Positions 9,682 to 19,318 of a DNA stretch of 64,000 nt are shown here, piece after piece. The position numbers and the translations under genes were made by a program. The notes below the pieces were generated by a model that was not told the DNA's origin, did not search any database, and saw nothing but the letters and a program-made list of their open reading frames with translations. The stretch is taken from positions 1-64,000 of the forward strand of contig WRMF01000003.1 of NCBI GenBank assembly GCA_009777245.1, written 5' to 3'. The DNA is from Betaproteobacteria bacterium (GTDB lineage: Bacteria; Pseudomonadota; Gammaproteobacteria; Burkholderiales; Rhodocyclaceae). Position 1 is the stretch's first letter. The number at the start of each line of letters is the position of its first letter.

Positions 9682-9794
9682 AAGCGCAATCCCTGCCATT
9701 CATGGCGAGGTGAGCAAGACAGTTGTTTTGTGGAGCATTGAGGCTCTCTAACCTGTGTCGAGGAATCCCCGGCCTTCAGGGCGGGGTGACTCAA
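9682..9794 (+). repeat. R1 repeat copy 1, IS200/IS605 right-end-like hairpin, ends TCAA
   Basis: TTGTGGAGCATTGAGGCTCTCTAACCTGTGTCGAGGAATCCCCGGCCTTCAGGGCGGGGTGACTCAA; aligns to copies at 15008 and 33625. Confidence 0.8.
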
Positions 9795-9963
9795 GACAGG
9801 CTGGTTGCGTTGTGTCCAGACGGCCTTTGATATAACCAAGTCATGCCGTGTCCAGACTGATCGCCATAAACGGATAAGCATCAACGGCATAAGCGGAATG
9901 CCCGGAGTCAAGCGCGGGAACGTATGGCGAAAAAATGCCTCGCATGGCAAATGCTTTTGGCGC

Positions 9964-11805
9964 TCACGGTTTCTTGTGTTCGCCTTCCGCGTCGGCGTTG
10001 TCGCTTAGTGTCTCGAACAGCGCCGCTTGCAAGCGGGCGTGTATTTTTCGGAATCGGTCGCGCAACAGCCAGCCCAGGAAAAAGACAATGGCAAACATCA
10101 GGCCAAGTTGACCGACCGTCGGCAGGATGCCGAGACTCATGATAACAATCAGAAACAGAAAACCGATAATCGCTACCAGCGGAATCACTTCGGCAATGAC
10201 GCGGCGCACAGGTTCGGCATAACGACCGGCAAAGGTCGGAGATACGCCAAACTCCGCCAGTACCATGCTCAATGCCTTCAATTTGCCGTAAGCGGCAAGC
10301 AGGAACGGCAATGACAGCAAAACCAGCAGTACCCAAATTGTCAACCTTCCCCCATCTTCCGACACTCCCCAGTCCGCAAGCGATGCGATGATATCCGGGG
10401 CATAATAGCGAGCGGTCATGAAAGCGCCCGTCACAAACGCCAGATTGACTATCACCTGCAACACGATCCTGCGGATAATCGCCACCTGCAGGGCGCGATC
10501 CCCCTGCGGCTGGATACTTTGCAGCCAGTCGGAATAAAGCTGGCCGATGTAGACGACGCGCGCGGGCATTGATTCCGTCGCTTTGCGGCTCAAAGGGTCA
10601 GCCAGCTTGATTAGATACGGCGTCACAAGCGAAGTGACCGCAGCTACTGCCACGGCGATCGGGTAGAGAAATGCGTCGGTTACTCCCAGCGACTGGCCGA
10701 GCATCGCAATAATGAATGAAAACTCGCCGATCTGCGACAGACCCATGCCGACGCGCATTGCGGTGCGTCCGCCATAGCCAGCGATCAAAACGACGGAGCC
10801 GGCGGCGAAGAACTTGCCGAACACGACGGCCAGAACAATCAACACAACAGGCCAAGCGTATTCAAACAGGAGAGCCGGCTCGAACAGCAGCCCTATACTA
10901 ACGAAGAATATGGCGCTGAACATATTGCGAACCGGCTCAATTAATCGCGCTATCGTGGGAATTTGGCGCGATTCCGCCATGATTGCCCCGATCACAAATG
11001 CGCCAAGGGCTACGCTGTATTCGAGCTTTAGCACAATAAGACAAAAGCCGAAGCAAAGTCCGAGCACCGTGACCAGCATCATTTCGTCGCTCTTGTAGCG
11101 CGCGACATAATTCAGGAGCCTAGGGACGATGATGATTCCCAGCACCATTGCCACAGTCAGAAACAGCATCAGTTTGCCCAGAATGGCGAGCACTGCGAGA
11201 ACGCCGACTCCGGCAGCGCCAGCTTCTCCGGCCGCTCCGACTGCCGCAGCGGCGCCGACCCCGGCAGCGCCTACTTCGACGGTAAGCGCAATGGATGTCA
11301 ACAACACCATCATGCCGATGGCCAGCATATCGTCGAAGATCACAATGCCGAAGACCAGTTGCGCGAAGCGTTCATGCTTCAGCTTCAAATCGTTGATCAC
11401 TTTGATGATGATGGTGGAGGAGGTCACCGACAGCATGGCTCCCAGGAAAATGCCGTTCATTGATCCCCATCCGAAATACATCGCTATTGAATAGCCTAAC
11501 GTCATCATAACCATGATTTCGGCCAATACCGCGAAAAATGCCGTCCAACCGACGCTGGCCAGCTTTTTCAGGTTGAATTCCAGTCCCAGCGCAAACAGCA
11601 AAAGGATGACGCCAAGCGAAGCCATGGTATCAATCGTATCTTTATCATTGATCATTTCGAAGGGCGGCGTATGAGGGCCGATAAACACCCCGGCCAGAAT
11701 GTAGCCAAGCACGACCGGCTGTTTGAAGCGATGAAACAGGAGGGTAACAAAACCCGCGACCAACATTACAATGGCCAAGTCATGGACAAAGTCGGAGCCG
11801 TGCAT
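9964..11805 (-). CDS. Cation:proton antiporter, CPA2 family (Kef/YbaL-like, no RCK/TrkA-N domain visible)
   Basis: LGYILAGVFIGPHTPPF, GLEFNLKKL, IVIFDDMLAIGMMV; ends without a Rossmann domain. Confidence 0.88.
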   Translation of the reverse strand: MHGSDFVHDLAIVMLVAGFVTLLFHRFKQPVVLGYILAGVFIGPHTPPFEMINDKDTIDTMASLGVILLLFALGLEFNLKKLASVGWTAFFAVLAEIMVMMTLGYSIAMYFGWGSMNGIFLGAMLSVTSSTIIIKVINDLKLKHERFAQLVFGIVIFDDMLAIGMMVLLTSIALTVEVGAAGVGAAAAVGAAGEAGAAGVGVLAVLAILGKLMLFLTVAMVLGIIIVPRLLNYVARYKSDEMMLVTVLGLCFGFCLIVLKLEYSVALGAFVIGAIMAESRQIPTIARLIEPVRNMFSAIFFVSIGLLFEPALLFEYAWPVVLIVLAVVFGKFFAAGSVVLIAGYGGRTAMRVGMGLSQIGEFSFIIAMLGQSLGVTDAFLYPIAVAVAAVTSLVTPYLIKLADPLSRKATESMPARVVYIGQLYSDWLQSIQPQGDRALQVAIIRRIVLQVIVNLAFVTGAFMTARYYAPDIIASLADWGVSEDGGRLTIWVLLVLLSLPFLLAAYGKLKALSMVLAEFGVSPTFAGRYAEPVRRVIAEVIPLVAIIGFLFLIVIMSLGILPTVGQLGLMFAIVFFLGWLLRDRFRKIHARLQAALFETLSDNADAEGEHKKP

Positions 11806-11912
11806 GAATGGTTTCCTCGGTAAATCAAAGATTTGAAAGGTGAGAGTATATTATAAAAATGTATTCTTACGGATTTCTGAAAATGCGTTTTGACCGCTGT
11901 AGGCATGACCTT

Positions 11913-12160
11913 GGAGCGGTTTCGATTCAAGCGCGTACACTTTTTCTCCAAGGTAAAACAGTCACGGCGCGGCAAGCCCTCTCCCCCTGTCCATCTCCCG
12001 CTAGCGGCGTAGTGGTTAAAAATTTTTAACCACTACAGCGACGTGGTTATAGTAGCTCTCATAGATAAAGGGACATCGAATTTGCATAGACTTCTTTTTG
12101 TTGCTAAACAAATGCCCTTTTATTTGTACGAATTACTATAGTTTTACGATGAAACGCCAT
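11913..12160 (-). repeat. Composite MITE-like repeat (family R2) copy B with 28-bp palindrome; distal boundary approximate
   Basis: AGCGGTTTCGATTCAAGCGCGTACACTTTTT at one end; GTAGTGGTTAAAAATTTTTAACCACTAC at 12009-12036; reverse complement aligns to 3860-4051. Confidence 0.7.
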
Positions 12161-12188
12161 GCTGATAGCAAAGCGGAAAAATGGCCGC

Positions 12189-12219
12189 AAAAAAACCCCG
12201 GCGGACAACCGGGGTTTTT
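12189..12219 (-). terminator. Rho-independent terminator downstream of pnp
   Basis: CCCCGG...CCGGGG stem with T/A runs either side immediately after the pnp stop. Confidence 0.85.
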
Positions 12220-12236
12220 GCGTGTTCCGACAATGT

Positions 12237-14348
12237 TTACACCTGCGGCGGTTGCGGCGGGGCGGCTGCGTCAAGCAAAACTTTCATCGAGAGCTTGACC
12301 CTGCCGCGATCATCAACTTCCAAAACCTTGACCCGCACGACCTGCCCTTCCTGCAAGTAATCATCCACCCGATTGACCCGCTCATGGGCAATCTGCGAGA
12401 TGTGCAGAAGACCGTCCTTGCCCGGCAAAAGATTGACGAACGCGCCAAAGTCCATGATCTTCAGCACCTTGCCCTCGTAAATTTTGCCGATTTCCACTTC
12501 CGCCGTGATCACGTCAATGCGCGCGCGCGCGGCAGCAGCGGCCTCCTCGCTGGAAGACGCAATGGTTATCGTGCCGTCATCGGAAATGTCTATCATGGCT
12601 CCGGTTTCTTCCGTCAAGGCGCGAATTACCGAACCGCCCTTGCCGATGACATCACGGATTTTTTCCGGGTTGATCTTGAAGGTGTAAAGACGCGGCGCAT
12701 AGGCGGACATTTCCACATGCCCTGCCATGGAGCCTTCCATCAAACCAAGAATGTGCATCCGCGCCTCGTTGGCCTGCGCCAGCGCGATTTTCATGATCTC
12801 TACGGTAATCCCCTGAATCTTGATGTCCATCTGCAATGCGGTGATGCCGTCCCTGGTTCCCGCCACTTTGAAGTCCATGTCGCCCAAATGATCCTCGTCG
12901 CCCAGAATGTCGGTCAGGACGGCAAAACGGTTGCCATCCTTGATCAAGCCCATCGCAATCCCGGCGACATGCGATTTCAGCGGCGCGCCCGCGTCCATCA
13001 GCGCCAATGAGCCGCCGCAAACGGAAGCCATCGAGGAAGAGCCGTTCGACTCGGTAATTTCGGAGACAAGCCGCATGGTATAGGAAAAATCTTCTGGCCT
13101 TGGCAACACGGCAAGCAATGCGCGTTTTGCCAGCCTCCCATGCCCGATCTCCCGCCTCTTGGGGGAACCAATCCTCCCGCATTCGCCGGTTGCGAAGGGC
13201 GGCATGTTGTAATGCAGCATGAAGCGATCTCGGTACTCGCCCGCGAGCGCGTCAATTATCTGCTCGTCGCGGCTGGTTCCCAGGGTTGCGATAACGAGCG
13301 CCTGGGTTTCGCCCCGGGTAAACAGAGCGGAGCCGTGAGTGCGCGGCAACACGCCATGCCGAATGGAAATGGGGCGCACGGTGCGGGTATCGCGTCCGTC
13401 AATGCGCGGCGCGCCGGACAAAACGCGCCCCCGCACAATAGCAGCTTCGAGATTGAAGAAAAGCTCGGAGACGACGCCTTCTTCCGCTCCGCTCTCGCCC
13501 CCGCAAAGCGCGGCGATTGCCTCTGCGCGGATGTCCCTGACTTTCTGGACGCGATCCTGTTTGGAAATGATCGCGTATGCTTCCTCCAGTTTGGCCTTGA
13601 ATCCGTTTTCCAGCCGGGCGACCAGGTCTTCGTCGCGGGATGGAGGCTGCCAGTCCCATTCCGGCTTGCCGGCTTCTTCCACCAGTTCGTGAATGGCGTT
13701 GATTGCGGCGCGCATTTGTTCATGCCCGAACGCTATCGCGCCCAGCATAACTTCTTCGGACAGCTCAAACGCTGCGGACTCCACCATCAGCACTGCGGAT
13801 TCCGTCCCCGCGACAACGAGGTCAAGCCGACTCGCCTTTAATTGAGAGGCGGTGGGAGAAAGCACGTACTGCCCGTCAATGTAGGCGACTTTTGCCGCGC
13901 CGATAGGGCCGTCGAAAGGCACGCCGGAAATGGAAAGCGCGGCGGAAGCGCCGATCATCGCGGGAACATCCGGGTCAATTTCCGGATCAAGGGAGAGCAC
14001 GGTTGCCACTATCTGCACTTCGTTGTAGAAGCCTTCGGGGAAGAGCGGGCGAATCGGACGGTCAATCAGACGGGAAGTCAGAATTTCCTTTTCGGAAGGA
14101 CGGCCTTCCCGCTTGAAAAAGCCGCCGGGAATGCGCCCTGCTGCATAGAATTTTTCCTGATAGTCAACGGTAAGCGGGAAGAAGTCCTGCCCGTCCCTGG
14201 TTTCTTTTGCAGCCACGACAGTAACGAGAACTACCGTTTCTCCTATCCTGACCACGACCGCGCCCGTGGCCTGCCGGGCGATTTCGCCTGTTTCCAGCGT
14301 CACTTGATGCGCGCCGTAGGTGAATGTTTTTTTCACGACATTGAACAT
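12237..14348 (-). CDS. pnp: Polyribonucleotide nucleotidyltransferase
   Basis: RNase PH repeats, [25 protein letters not shown] and C-terminal S1 domain. Confidence 0.98.
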   Translation of the reverse strand: MFNVVKKTFTYGAHQVTLETGEIARQATGAVVVRIGETVVLVTVVAAKETRDGQDFFPLTVDYQEKFYAAGRIPGGFFKREGRPSEKEILTSRLIDRPIRPLFPEGFYNEVQIVATVLSLDPEIDPDVPAMIGASAALSISGVPFDGPIGAAKVAYIDGQYVLSPTASQLKASRLDLVVAGTESAVLMVESAAFELSEEVMLGAIAFGHEQMRAAINAIHELVEEAGKPEWDWQPPSRDEDLVARLENGFKAKLEEAYAIISKQDRVQKVRDIRAEAIAALCGGESGAEEGVVSELFFNLEAAIVRGRVLSGAPRIDGRDTRTVRPISIRHGVLPRTHGSALFTRGETQALVIATLGTSRDEQIIDALAGEYRDRFMLHYNMPPFATGECGRIGSPKRREIGHGRLAKRALLAVLPRPEDFSYTMRLVSEITESNGSSSMASVCGGSLALMDAGAPLKSHVAGIAMGLIKDGNRFAVLTDILGDEDHLGDMDFKVAGTRDGITALQMDIKIQGITVEIMKIALAQANEARMHILGLMEGSMAGHVEMSAYAPRLYTFKINPEKIRDVIGKGGSVIRALTEETGAMIDISDDGTITIASSSEEAAAAARARIDVITAEVEIGKIYEGKVLKIMDFGAFVNLLPGKDGLLHISQIAHERVNRVDDYLQEGQVVRVKVLEVDDRGRVKLSMKVLLDAAAPPQPPQV

Positions 14349-14409
14349 GATTTTCCTTTCTTGCTTCGACTTTGACGATTAAAACCGCGCGCTACGGCGA
14401 CAAGTGAAC

Positions 14410-14439
14410 GAAACGGCCTGCCGTTCGGCAGACCGTTTC
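14410..14439 (-). promoter_or_regulatory. rpsO-pnp intergenic hairpin (possible RNA processing site or attenuator)
   Basis: GAAACGGcCTGCCGttCGGCAGaCCGTTTC stem-loop between rpsO and pnp. Confidence 0.6.
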
Positions 14440-14495
14440 AGCTTGACGCATGTTCGCAGGGAAGGGGGGCGCTACCCCGATCTTCATGGCTTGCC

Positions 14496-14765
14496 TTACT
14501 TACGCAGACCAAGCCGCTTGATCAGAATGCGATATGAATCCAGATTCCTGCCCTTCAGATAGTCCAGCAGTTTTCGCCGCTGACTTACCATGCGGAGCAG
14601 ACCGCGCCGGGAATGATGGTCTTTTTTGTGCTCCTTGAAGTGTCCGGTCAGATCGTTGATCCGCTCGGTCAGGAGCGCGATTTGCACTTCGGGAGAGCCC
14701 GTGTCGCCTCTGGCGCGTTGAAATTCGGAGACGACTTTCGCCTTTTGTTCGGTACTGACAGCCAT
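14496..14765 (-). CDS. rpsO: 30S ribosomal protein S15
   Basis: [52 protein letters not shown]. Confidence 0.99.
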   Translation of the reverse strand: MAVSTEQKAKVVSEFQRARGDTGSPEVQIALLTERINDLTGHFKEHKKDHHSRRGLLRMVSQRRKLLDYLKGRNLDSYRILIKRLGLRK

Positions 14766-15007
14766 TTCAAACTCTCTTTCAAAAAAACGGCGCAGCCCCG
14801 GTTTGATAGAGCCGCGTCAAGATAAACAGGCCGGAAACCGTATTCCGACCAAATAGCAAAACATTATACCATAGCATGTAGAAGAATCGGCGGCATTTGA
14901 TTAAAACAGCCTCGATCTTTCCTCCCTGTCGCTCGTGGCGAAGCCAAAGGGGCGGAGTTTGCAGGCAGCGCATGATTTTTAATTGCGGGAATGACCACGT
15001 GTCTCGA

Positions 15008-15116
15008 AGAAGCCTCGAAATGAATGGCGGGGTGAGCGAGACAGTTGTTTTGTGGAGCATTGAGGCTCCCATAATCTGTGGCGAGGAAGCCACAACCTTC
15101 AGGTTGGGGTGACTCA
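15008..15116 (+). repeat. R1 repeat copy 2
   Basis: GAGCGAGACAGTTGTTTTGTGGAGCATTGAGGCTC...CCACAACCTTCAGGTTGGGGTGACTCAC. Confidence 0.78.
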
Positions 15117-15151
15117 CTATACAGGCATGTAAAAAATATTTTCTTTCCTTG

Positions 15152-15190
15152 TTGACTTTTCATAACGATATAACTATACTTATCGTTATG
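15152..15190 (+). promoter_or_regulatory. arsR promoter overlapped by 10-10-10 inverted-repeat operator
   Basis: TTGACT-N17-TATACT; CATAACGATA-N10-TATCGTTATG (15161-15190) includes the ATG start. Confidence 0.8.
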
Positions 15191-15496
15191 AAATCTATCG
15201 GCGCTTCCATCCCTTCCGAATGGCGTCCAATGGCGCGGGTGTTCACCGCCCTGGGCGATGAGCATCGCCAGCGCATTCTGCTTTTGTTCGACAAGGACGA
15301 ACGTCTGAACGTAGGCCAGATTGCCGCCGCCTCGACGCTCGCCCGCTCCACGGTATCGCATCACCTCAAGGTTCTGCGCGCGGCGGAAGTGCTAAGCTCG
15401 GAAAAAATCGGCAAGGAAGTCTGGTTCTGGATCAACCGGCGCTGGCTGGAAGAGGCGCTCGGCAACGTGCTCGACTACGTGCGGCAAAATTGCTGA
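15188..15496 (+). CDS. ArsR/SmtB family winged-helix regulator
   Basis: RVFTALGDEHRQRILLLF, STLARSTVSHHLKVLRAAEVL. Confidence 0.9.
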   Translation: MKSIGASIPSEWRPMARVFTALGDEHRQRILLLFDKDERLNVGQIAAASTLARSTVSHHLKVLRAAEVLSSEKIGKEVWFWINRRWLEEALGNVLDYVRQNC

Positions 15497-15586
15497 ACAC
15501 AGATCAAGCGCAAACCCGCCATTAGCGGCAGAGTTACAACAGTTCGTAACCCCTGCAATTTTTTTTGACAAAACATATCGAAACTC

Positions 15587-17785
15587 ATGAACATGACAAA
15601 CTCAAACCATCTGAAGAGCGCGCTCATTGCGATCCTTCGCGTTTTCTTGCGCGGCTTGGTGCGATTGCTCTTTCGCGTGCAGGTAAAGGGTATGGACAGG
15701 GCGCTGGCGGCAGGAAGCGGGCAAAATTCGCGCCTTCTGATCATCGCCAACCACGAGTCCTTTCTTGACGGCATTCTGCTGGGTCTGTTTCTGCCGGTCA
15801 AAAGGCCGGTGTTCATCGTCCATGCCGAATACGTAAAACGTCCGTTATGGCGCTTCGGTCTTGATCTGATAGCCGATTATCTCGCCATCTCGCCTAGCAA
15901 CCCGATGGCGATAAAGCAGGTCGTCCGGCTTGTCGAATCAGGACGCCCAGTCGTGATTTTCCCGGAAGGGCGAATCACCCTGACCGGTGCGTTGATGAAA
16001 GTCTATGAGGGCCCCGCCTTCGTGGCGGTGAAAACCGACGCAACCTTGTTGCCGGTGCGTCTGGACGGGTTAAGCCGCAGCTATTTTTCAAAAATGACCC
16101 ACTGGCCGCGCAAATTTTTCCCACGCATAACCTTGACGGTATTATCGCCCACAACGCTACCGATGCCGGAAGCGCCCAACGCCAGGATGCGTCGCCGTAA
16201 ATCTGGCGAGGCGTTGCGCCGCTTGATGCAGGAAATGGCGCTGGCGCGTCCGTCCCAACGTACCCTGTATGGCGCGTTGTGCGATGTGTCCAGGCTTCAT
16301 GGCCGCAGACGCCGCATATTGGAAGACATCAAGCGGGTGGAATACACCTATCATGATCTGCTGAAAATGTCCCTTGCTCTGGGGCGGCTGGCCGGACGGA
16401 TTACCAGGCCAGGCGAGCGAGTGGGATTGCTCCTGCCCAACATAACGCCTGCTCTCGGCCTTTTCTTCGGTCTTACCGCATTCGGGAGAGTTCCGGCGAT
16501 GTTGAACTACACGGCGGGCGTCGACGGAATGCAGGCCGCCTGCGACGCAGCCGAAATTCACGTTTTGATCACATCCCGCGCTTTCGTCGAGCAGGCAAAG
16601 CTCGCCGATAAACTTGCCGCTTTGGAGAGGCTGGAATCCATCGTCTATCTTGAAGACCTGCGCGAAAAGATGACCTTGCTTGACAAGCTCTGGCTGATCT
16701 GCTGGGCGTTATGGTTTCCGCATCGAGTGGAAGTCAGGGCAAGCCCCGAAGACCCGGCGGTGGCACTCTTTACCTCCGGCTCGGAAGGCAGACCCAAGGG
16801 AGTGATACTCTCACACCGCGCCATCCTCGCCAATATCGCGCAAATCCGCGCAATCATTGACATCACTCACGATGACAAGATATTGAATGTCCTTCCGATT
16901 TTCCACTCCTTCGGCCTTACCGCCGGGACTTTGTTGCCGCTCCTGACCGGCGCAAGCGTTTTTCTGTATCCTTCGCCGCTGCATTATCGGGTAATTCCCG
17001 AACTGGCCTATGACCGCGCCTGCACTGTGATATTCGGAACCGGCACTTTTCTCGGCAATTACGCGCGCTTTGCCCACCCTTACGATTTTTATCGTATGCG
17101 CTATGCCGTATCCGGCGCGGAAAAACTCTCGGCGACAGTGCGCGAGCAATGGTTCGAGAAATTCGGCATCCGCATTCTGGAAGGATATGGCGCGACCGAG
17201 ACCGCGCCGGTAATCGCGGTAAATACTCCTATGGCCTATCGCAGCGGAAGCGTCGGCCAATTCCTGCCCGGTATTGAATATCGCCTGCAAGCCGTGCCCG
17301 GCATCGAGCGCGGCGGACTGCTGCATGTGCGCGGCCCCAACGTGATGAGCGGCTATCTGAAGGCGGACAAGCCGGGATTGCTTGAAACGCCCGCTTCAAG
17401 CGAGGGGGAGGACTGGTACGAGACCGGCGACATCGTGGAAGTCGACAGCGACGGATTCGTGCACATCATCGGGAGGCTGAAACGCTTTGCCAAGGTGGCC
17501 GGCGAGATGGTGGCTCTTGAAACAGTGGAAAAACTTGCGCTGGCAGTCTCTCCCGACATGCTTCATGCCGCCTCCAGCCAGCCCGATATAGCCAAGGGCG
17601 AGGCGCTTGTGCTCTTTACCACCGATGAAAATATCAACCGCGCAGACCTGCAAAGAGCGGCGCAACAACTTGGCGTCTCCGAACTTGCCATTCCGAAGAA
17701 GATCGTGCGTGTGGGTGCGCTGCCGCTTTTGGGGACGGGCAAAACCGATTACGTCGCCTTGCAGCGCATGGCGGAAAAGGCATGA
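15587..17785 (+). CDS. aas: Bifunctional acyl-ACP synthetase / 2-acyl-GPE acyltransferase
   Basis: PlsC domain with NHESFLD (HX4D) fused to an AMP-binding domain (ALFTSGSEGRPKGVILSH). Confidence 0.92.
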   Translation: MNMTNSNHLKSALIAILRVFLRGLVRLLFRVQVKGMDRALAAGSGQNSRLLIIANHESFLDGILLGLFLPVKRPVFIVHAEYVKRPLWRFGLDLIADYLAISPSNPMAIKQVVRLVESGRPVVIFPEGRITLTGALMKVYEGPAFVAVKTDATLLPVRLDGLSRSYFSKMTHWPRKFFPRITLTVLSPTTLPMPEAPNARMRRRKSGEALRRLMQEMALARPSQRTLYGALCDVSRLHGRRRRILEDIKRVEYTYHDLLKMSLALGRLAGRITRPGERVGLLLPNITPALGLFFGLTAFGRVPAMLNYTAGVDGMQAACDAAEIHVLITSRAFVEQAKLADKLAALERLESIVYLEDLREKMTLLDKLWLICWALWFPHRVEVRASPEDPAVALFTSGSEGRPKGVILSHRAILANIAQIRAIIDITHDDKILNVLPIFHSFGLTAGTLLPLLTGASVFLYPSPLHYRVIPELAYDRACTVIFGTGTFLGNYARFAHPYDFYRMRYAVSGAEKLSATVREQWFEKFGIRILEGYGATETAPVIAVNTPMAYRSGSVGQFLPGIEYRLQAVPGIERGGLLHVRGPNVMSGYLKADKPGLLETPASSEGEDWYETGDIVEVDSDGFVHIIGRLKRFAKVAGEMVALETVEKLALAVSPDMLHAASSQPDIAKGEALVLFTTDENINRADLQRAAQQLGVSELAIPKKIVRVGALPLLGTGKTDYVALQRMAEKA

Positions 17786-19008
17786 ACAAGAACCGACGCC
17801 GCTTCATAAAGGCTGCGTTCCTGGCGACAGCCGGAGCCGTGGTTGGAGTGTATGTCCATACGAGAAGCCCCTTTCTGGTCAACTCCTGCCTTGACCCTGC
17901 CGCCCTGGAGCAAAGTCCGTGGCTGGCAAAGGTCTGGCAGGGACTTGACCCCAAAGAAGTATGGGATTGCCATGTGCATCTGGCGGGAATCGGCGACAGC
18001 GACCACGGGCTTTATGTCGGGCACAAGCTCAAACGCCTGTGGCATCCGATTCTCTACAGTCAACGCCTGTTGTACATAAACGCGGGTTGCGTCTCTGCCA
18101 AACCCGGAACCGTTGATGAGAATTACACGCGCCGACTTCTGGCGCTTACCAGAAACATGCCTGCCGGATTCAAGGCGATGCTTTTCGCCTTCGACTGGTA
18201 TCACGATGATAACGGGCAGCCGGTTCCAGAATTGAGCACGTTTTACGTGCCCGATAGTTTCGCCCGGCAGACGGCAAAAGAACATCCAGATGTATTTGAA
18301 TGGGCGGCCTCGATACATCCCTACCGACCTGACGCGGTAGACCGGCTGGAAGCCGCCGTGTCTGAAGGGGCGCGAGCGATAAAATGGCTGCCTGCGGCGC
18401 AGAACATTGATCCGGCCTCATCGCGCTGCGACGCCTTTTTTGCCGCGCTCGCCCGCCTTGAACTTCCCTTGATAACTCATTGCGGGGCGGAAAAGGCGGC
18501 GCAGAGCGCCAGCCTGGTGTTGTTCGGCAATCCCCTGCGCCTGCGTCGGGCGTTGGATGCCGGCGTCAAGGTTGTAGTGGCACATTGCGCGAGCAGCGGT
18601 CATGACGAAGACTTCGACAAGCCGGGAACCCGGCAAGAGAGCTTTGACCTTTTCGCCCGCCTGATGGATCGCCCGGAATGGAAGGAAAACCTGTTTGGCG
18701 ACATTTCGGCCATAGTGTTGGCTAATCGCAAGCCCGAAACTATTAAAACCCTGTTGACGAGAGAGGACTGGCACGGACGGCTGTTGAACGGCTCTGATTA
18801 TCCGTTGCCTGGCATCATTCCGGCGATTTCCCTGTCCCGGCTGGCGCGGCATGGCTTGCTGCCGAAAGAGGCGGTGGATGAACTGCGGACACTGCGCCAA
18901 TACAATGCCATCTATTTCGATTTTGCGCTCAAACGCTTGCTCTCCTGGCAGGGAAAATCCTTTCCGGCTCGGGTGTTTGAAACCCGCGCATTTTTTGGGA
19001 CGAGCTAA
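17782..19008 (+). CDS. Amidohydrolase-superfamily (TIM-barrel) protein with Tat-type signal
   Basis: NRRRFIKAAFLATAGAVVG; VWDCHVHLAG, THCGAEKAAQ, VVAHCASSGHDEDF, LLNGSDYPLP metal-site-like motifs. Confidence 0.82.
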   Translation: MNKNRRRFIKAAFLATAGAVVGVYVHTRSPFLVNSCLDPAALEQSPWLAKVWQGLDPKEVWDCHVHLAGIGDSDHGLYVGHKLKRLWHPILYSQRLLYINAGCVSAKPGTVDENYTRRLLALTRNMPAGFKAMLFAFDWYHDDNGQPVPELSTFYVPDSFARQTAKEHPDVFEWAASIHPYRPDAVDRLEAAVSEGARAIKWLPAAQNIDPASSRCDAFFAALARLELPLITHCGAEKAAQSASLVLFGNPLRLRRALDAGVKVVVAHCASSGHDEDFDKPGTRQESFDLFARLMDRPEWKENLFGDISAIVLANRKPETIKTLLTREDWHGRLLNGSDYPLPGIIPAISLSRLARHGLLPKEAVDELRTLRQYNAIYFDFALKRLLSWQGKSFPARVFETRAFFGTS

Positions 19009-19074
19009 AATGGATAATTCAGGCACAGTTGTTTCTGTAAATAACGCGACTTTCAGGACAGGCGTTTTGCTCCA

Positions 19075-19275
19075 CTCTCCCGCTTGCGGGACAGATAGCA
19101 ATTGGGGCAGGGGAAGAAACTGCCTTTCTCCCCTCTCCCATTTGTGGGAGAGAGGGCGGGGGAGAGGGCGAGGGAATTGCAGATTCAGGAAGCATCCATT
19201 TCAACCTGACTCGCCGCCCTCTCTCCTCCTTTGGCTGCGCCGCGAATGGTCACCCTCTTCCGCAAGCGGGAACGA
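19075..19275. repeat. CTCTCCC palindromic repeat cluster (family R3)
   Basis: CCCCTCTCCCATTTGTGGGAGAGAGG etc.; ~100 bp of the reverse complement aligns to 47570-47670. Confidence 0.75.
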
Positions 19276-19318
19276 AAGAACTTTGTCATATACAGCCGCT
19301 TTTACAGGAGCAATATAA

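Noticed and set aside
14897-15112. ORF 14897-15112 (+, 71 aa) as a gene
   Set aside because: It consists largely of R1 repeat copy 2; no independent coding evidence.
15149-15187. TTG at 15149 as the arsR start
   Set aside because: It lies upstream of and within the predicted promoter; ATG 15188 gives the expected N-terminus.
19075-19275. CTCTCCC palindromes as a possible CRISPR array
   Set aside because: Units are palindromic and irregularly spaced, lack unique equal-length spacers, and no cas genes are nearby.
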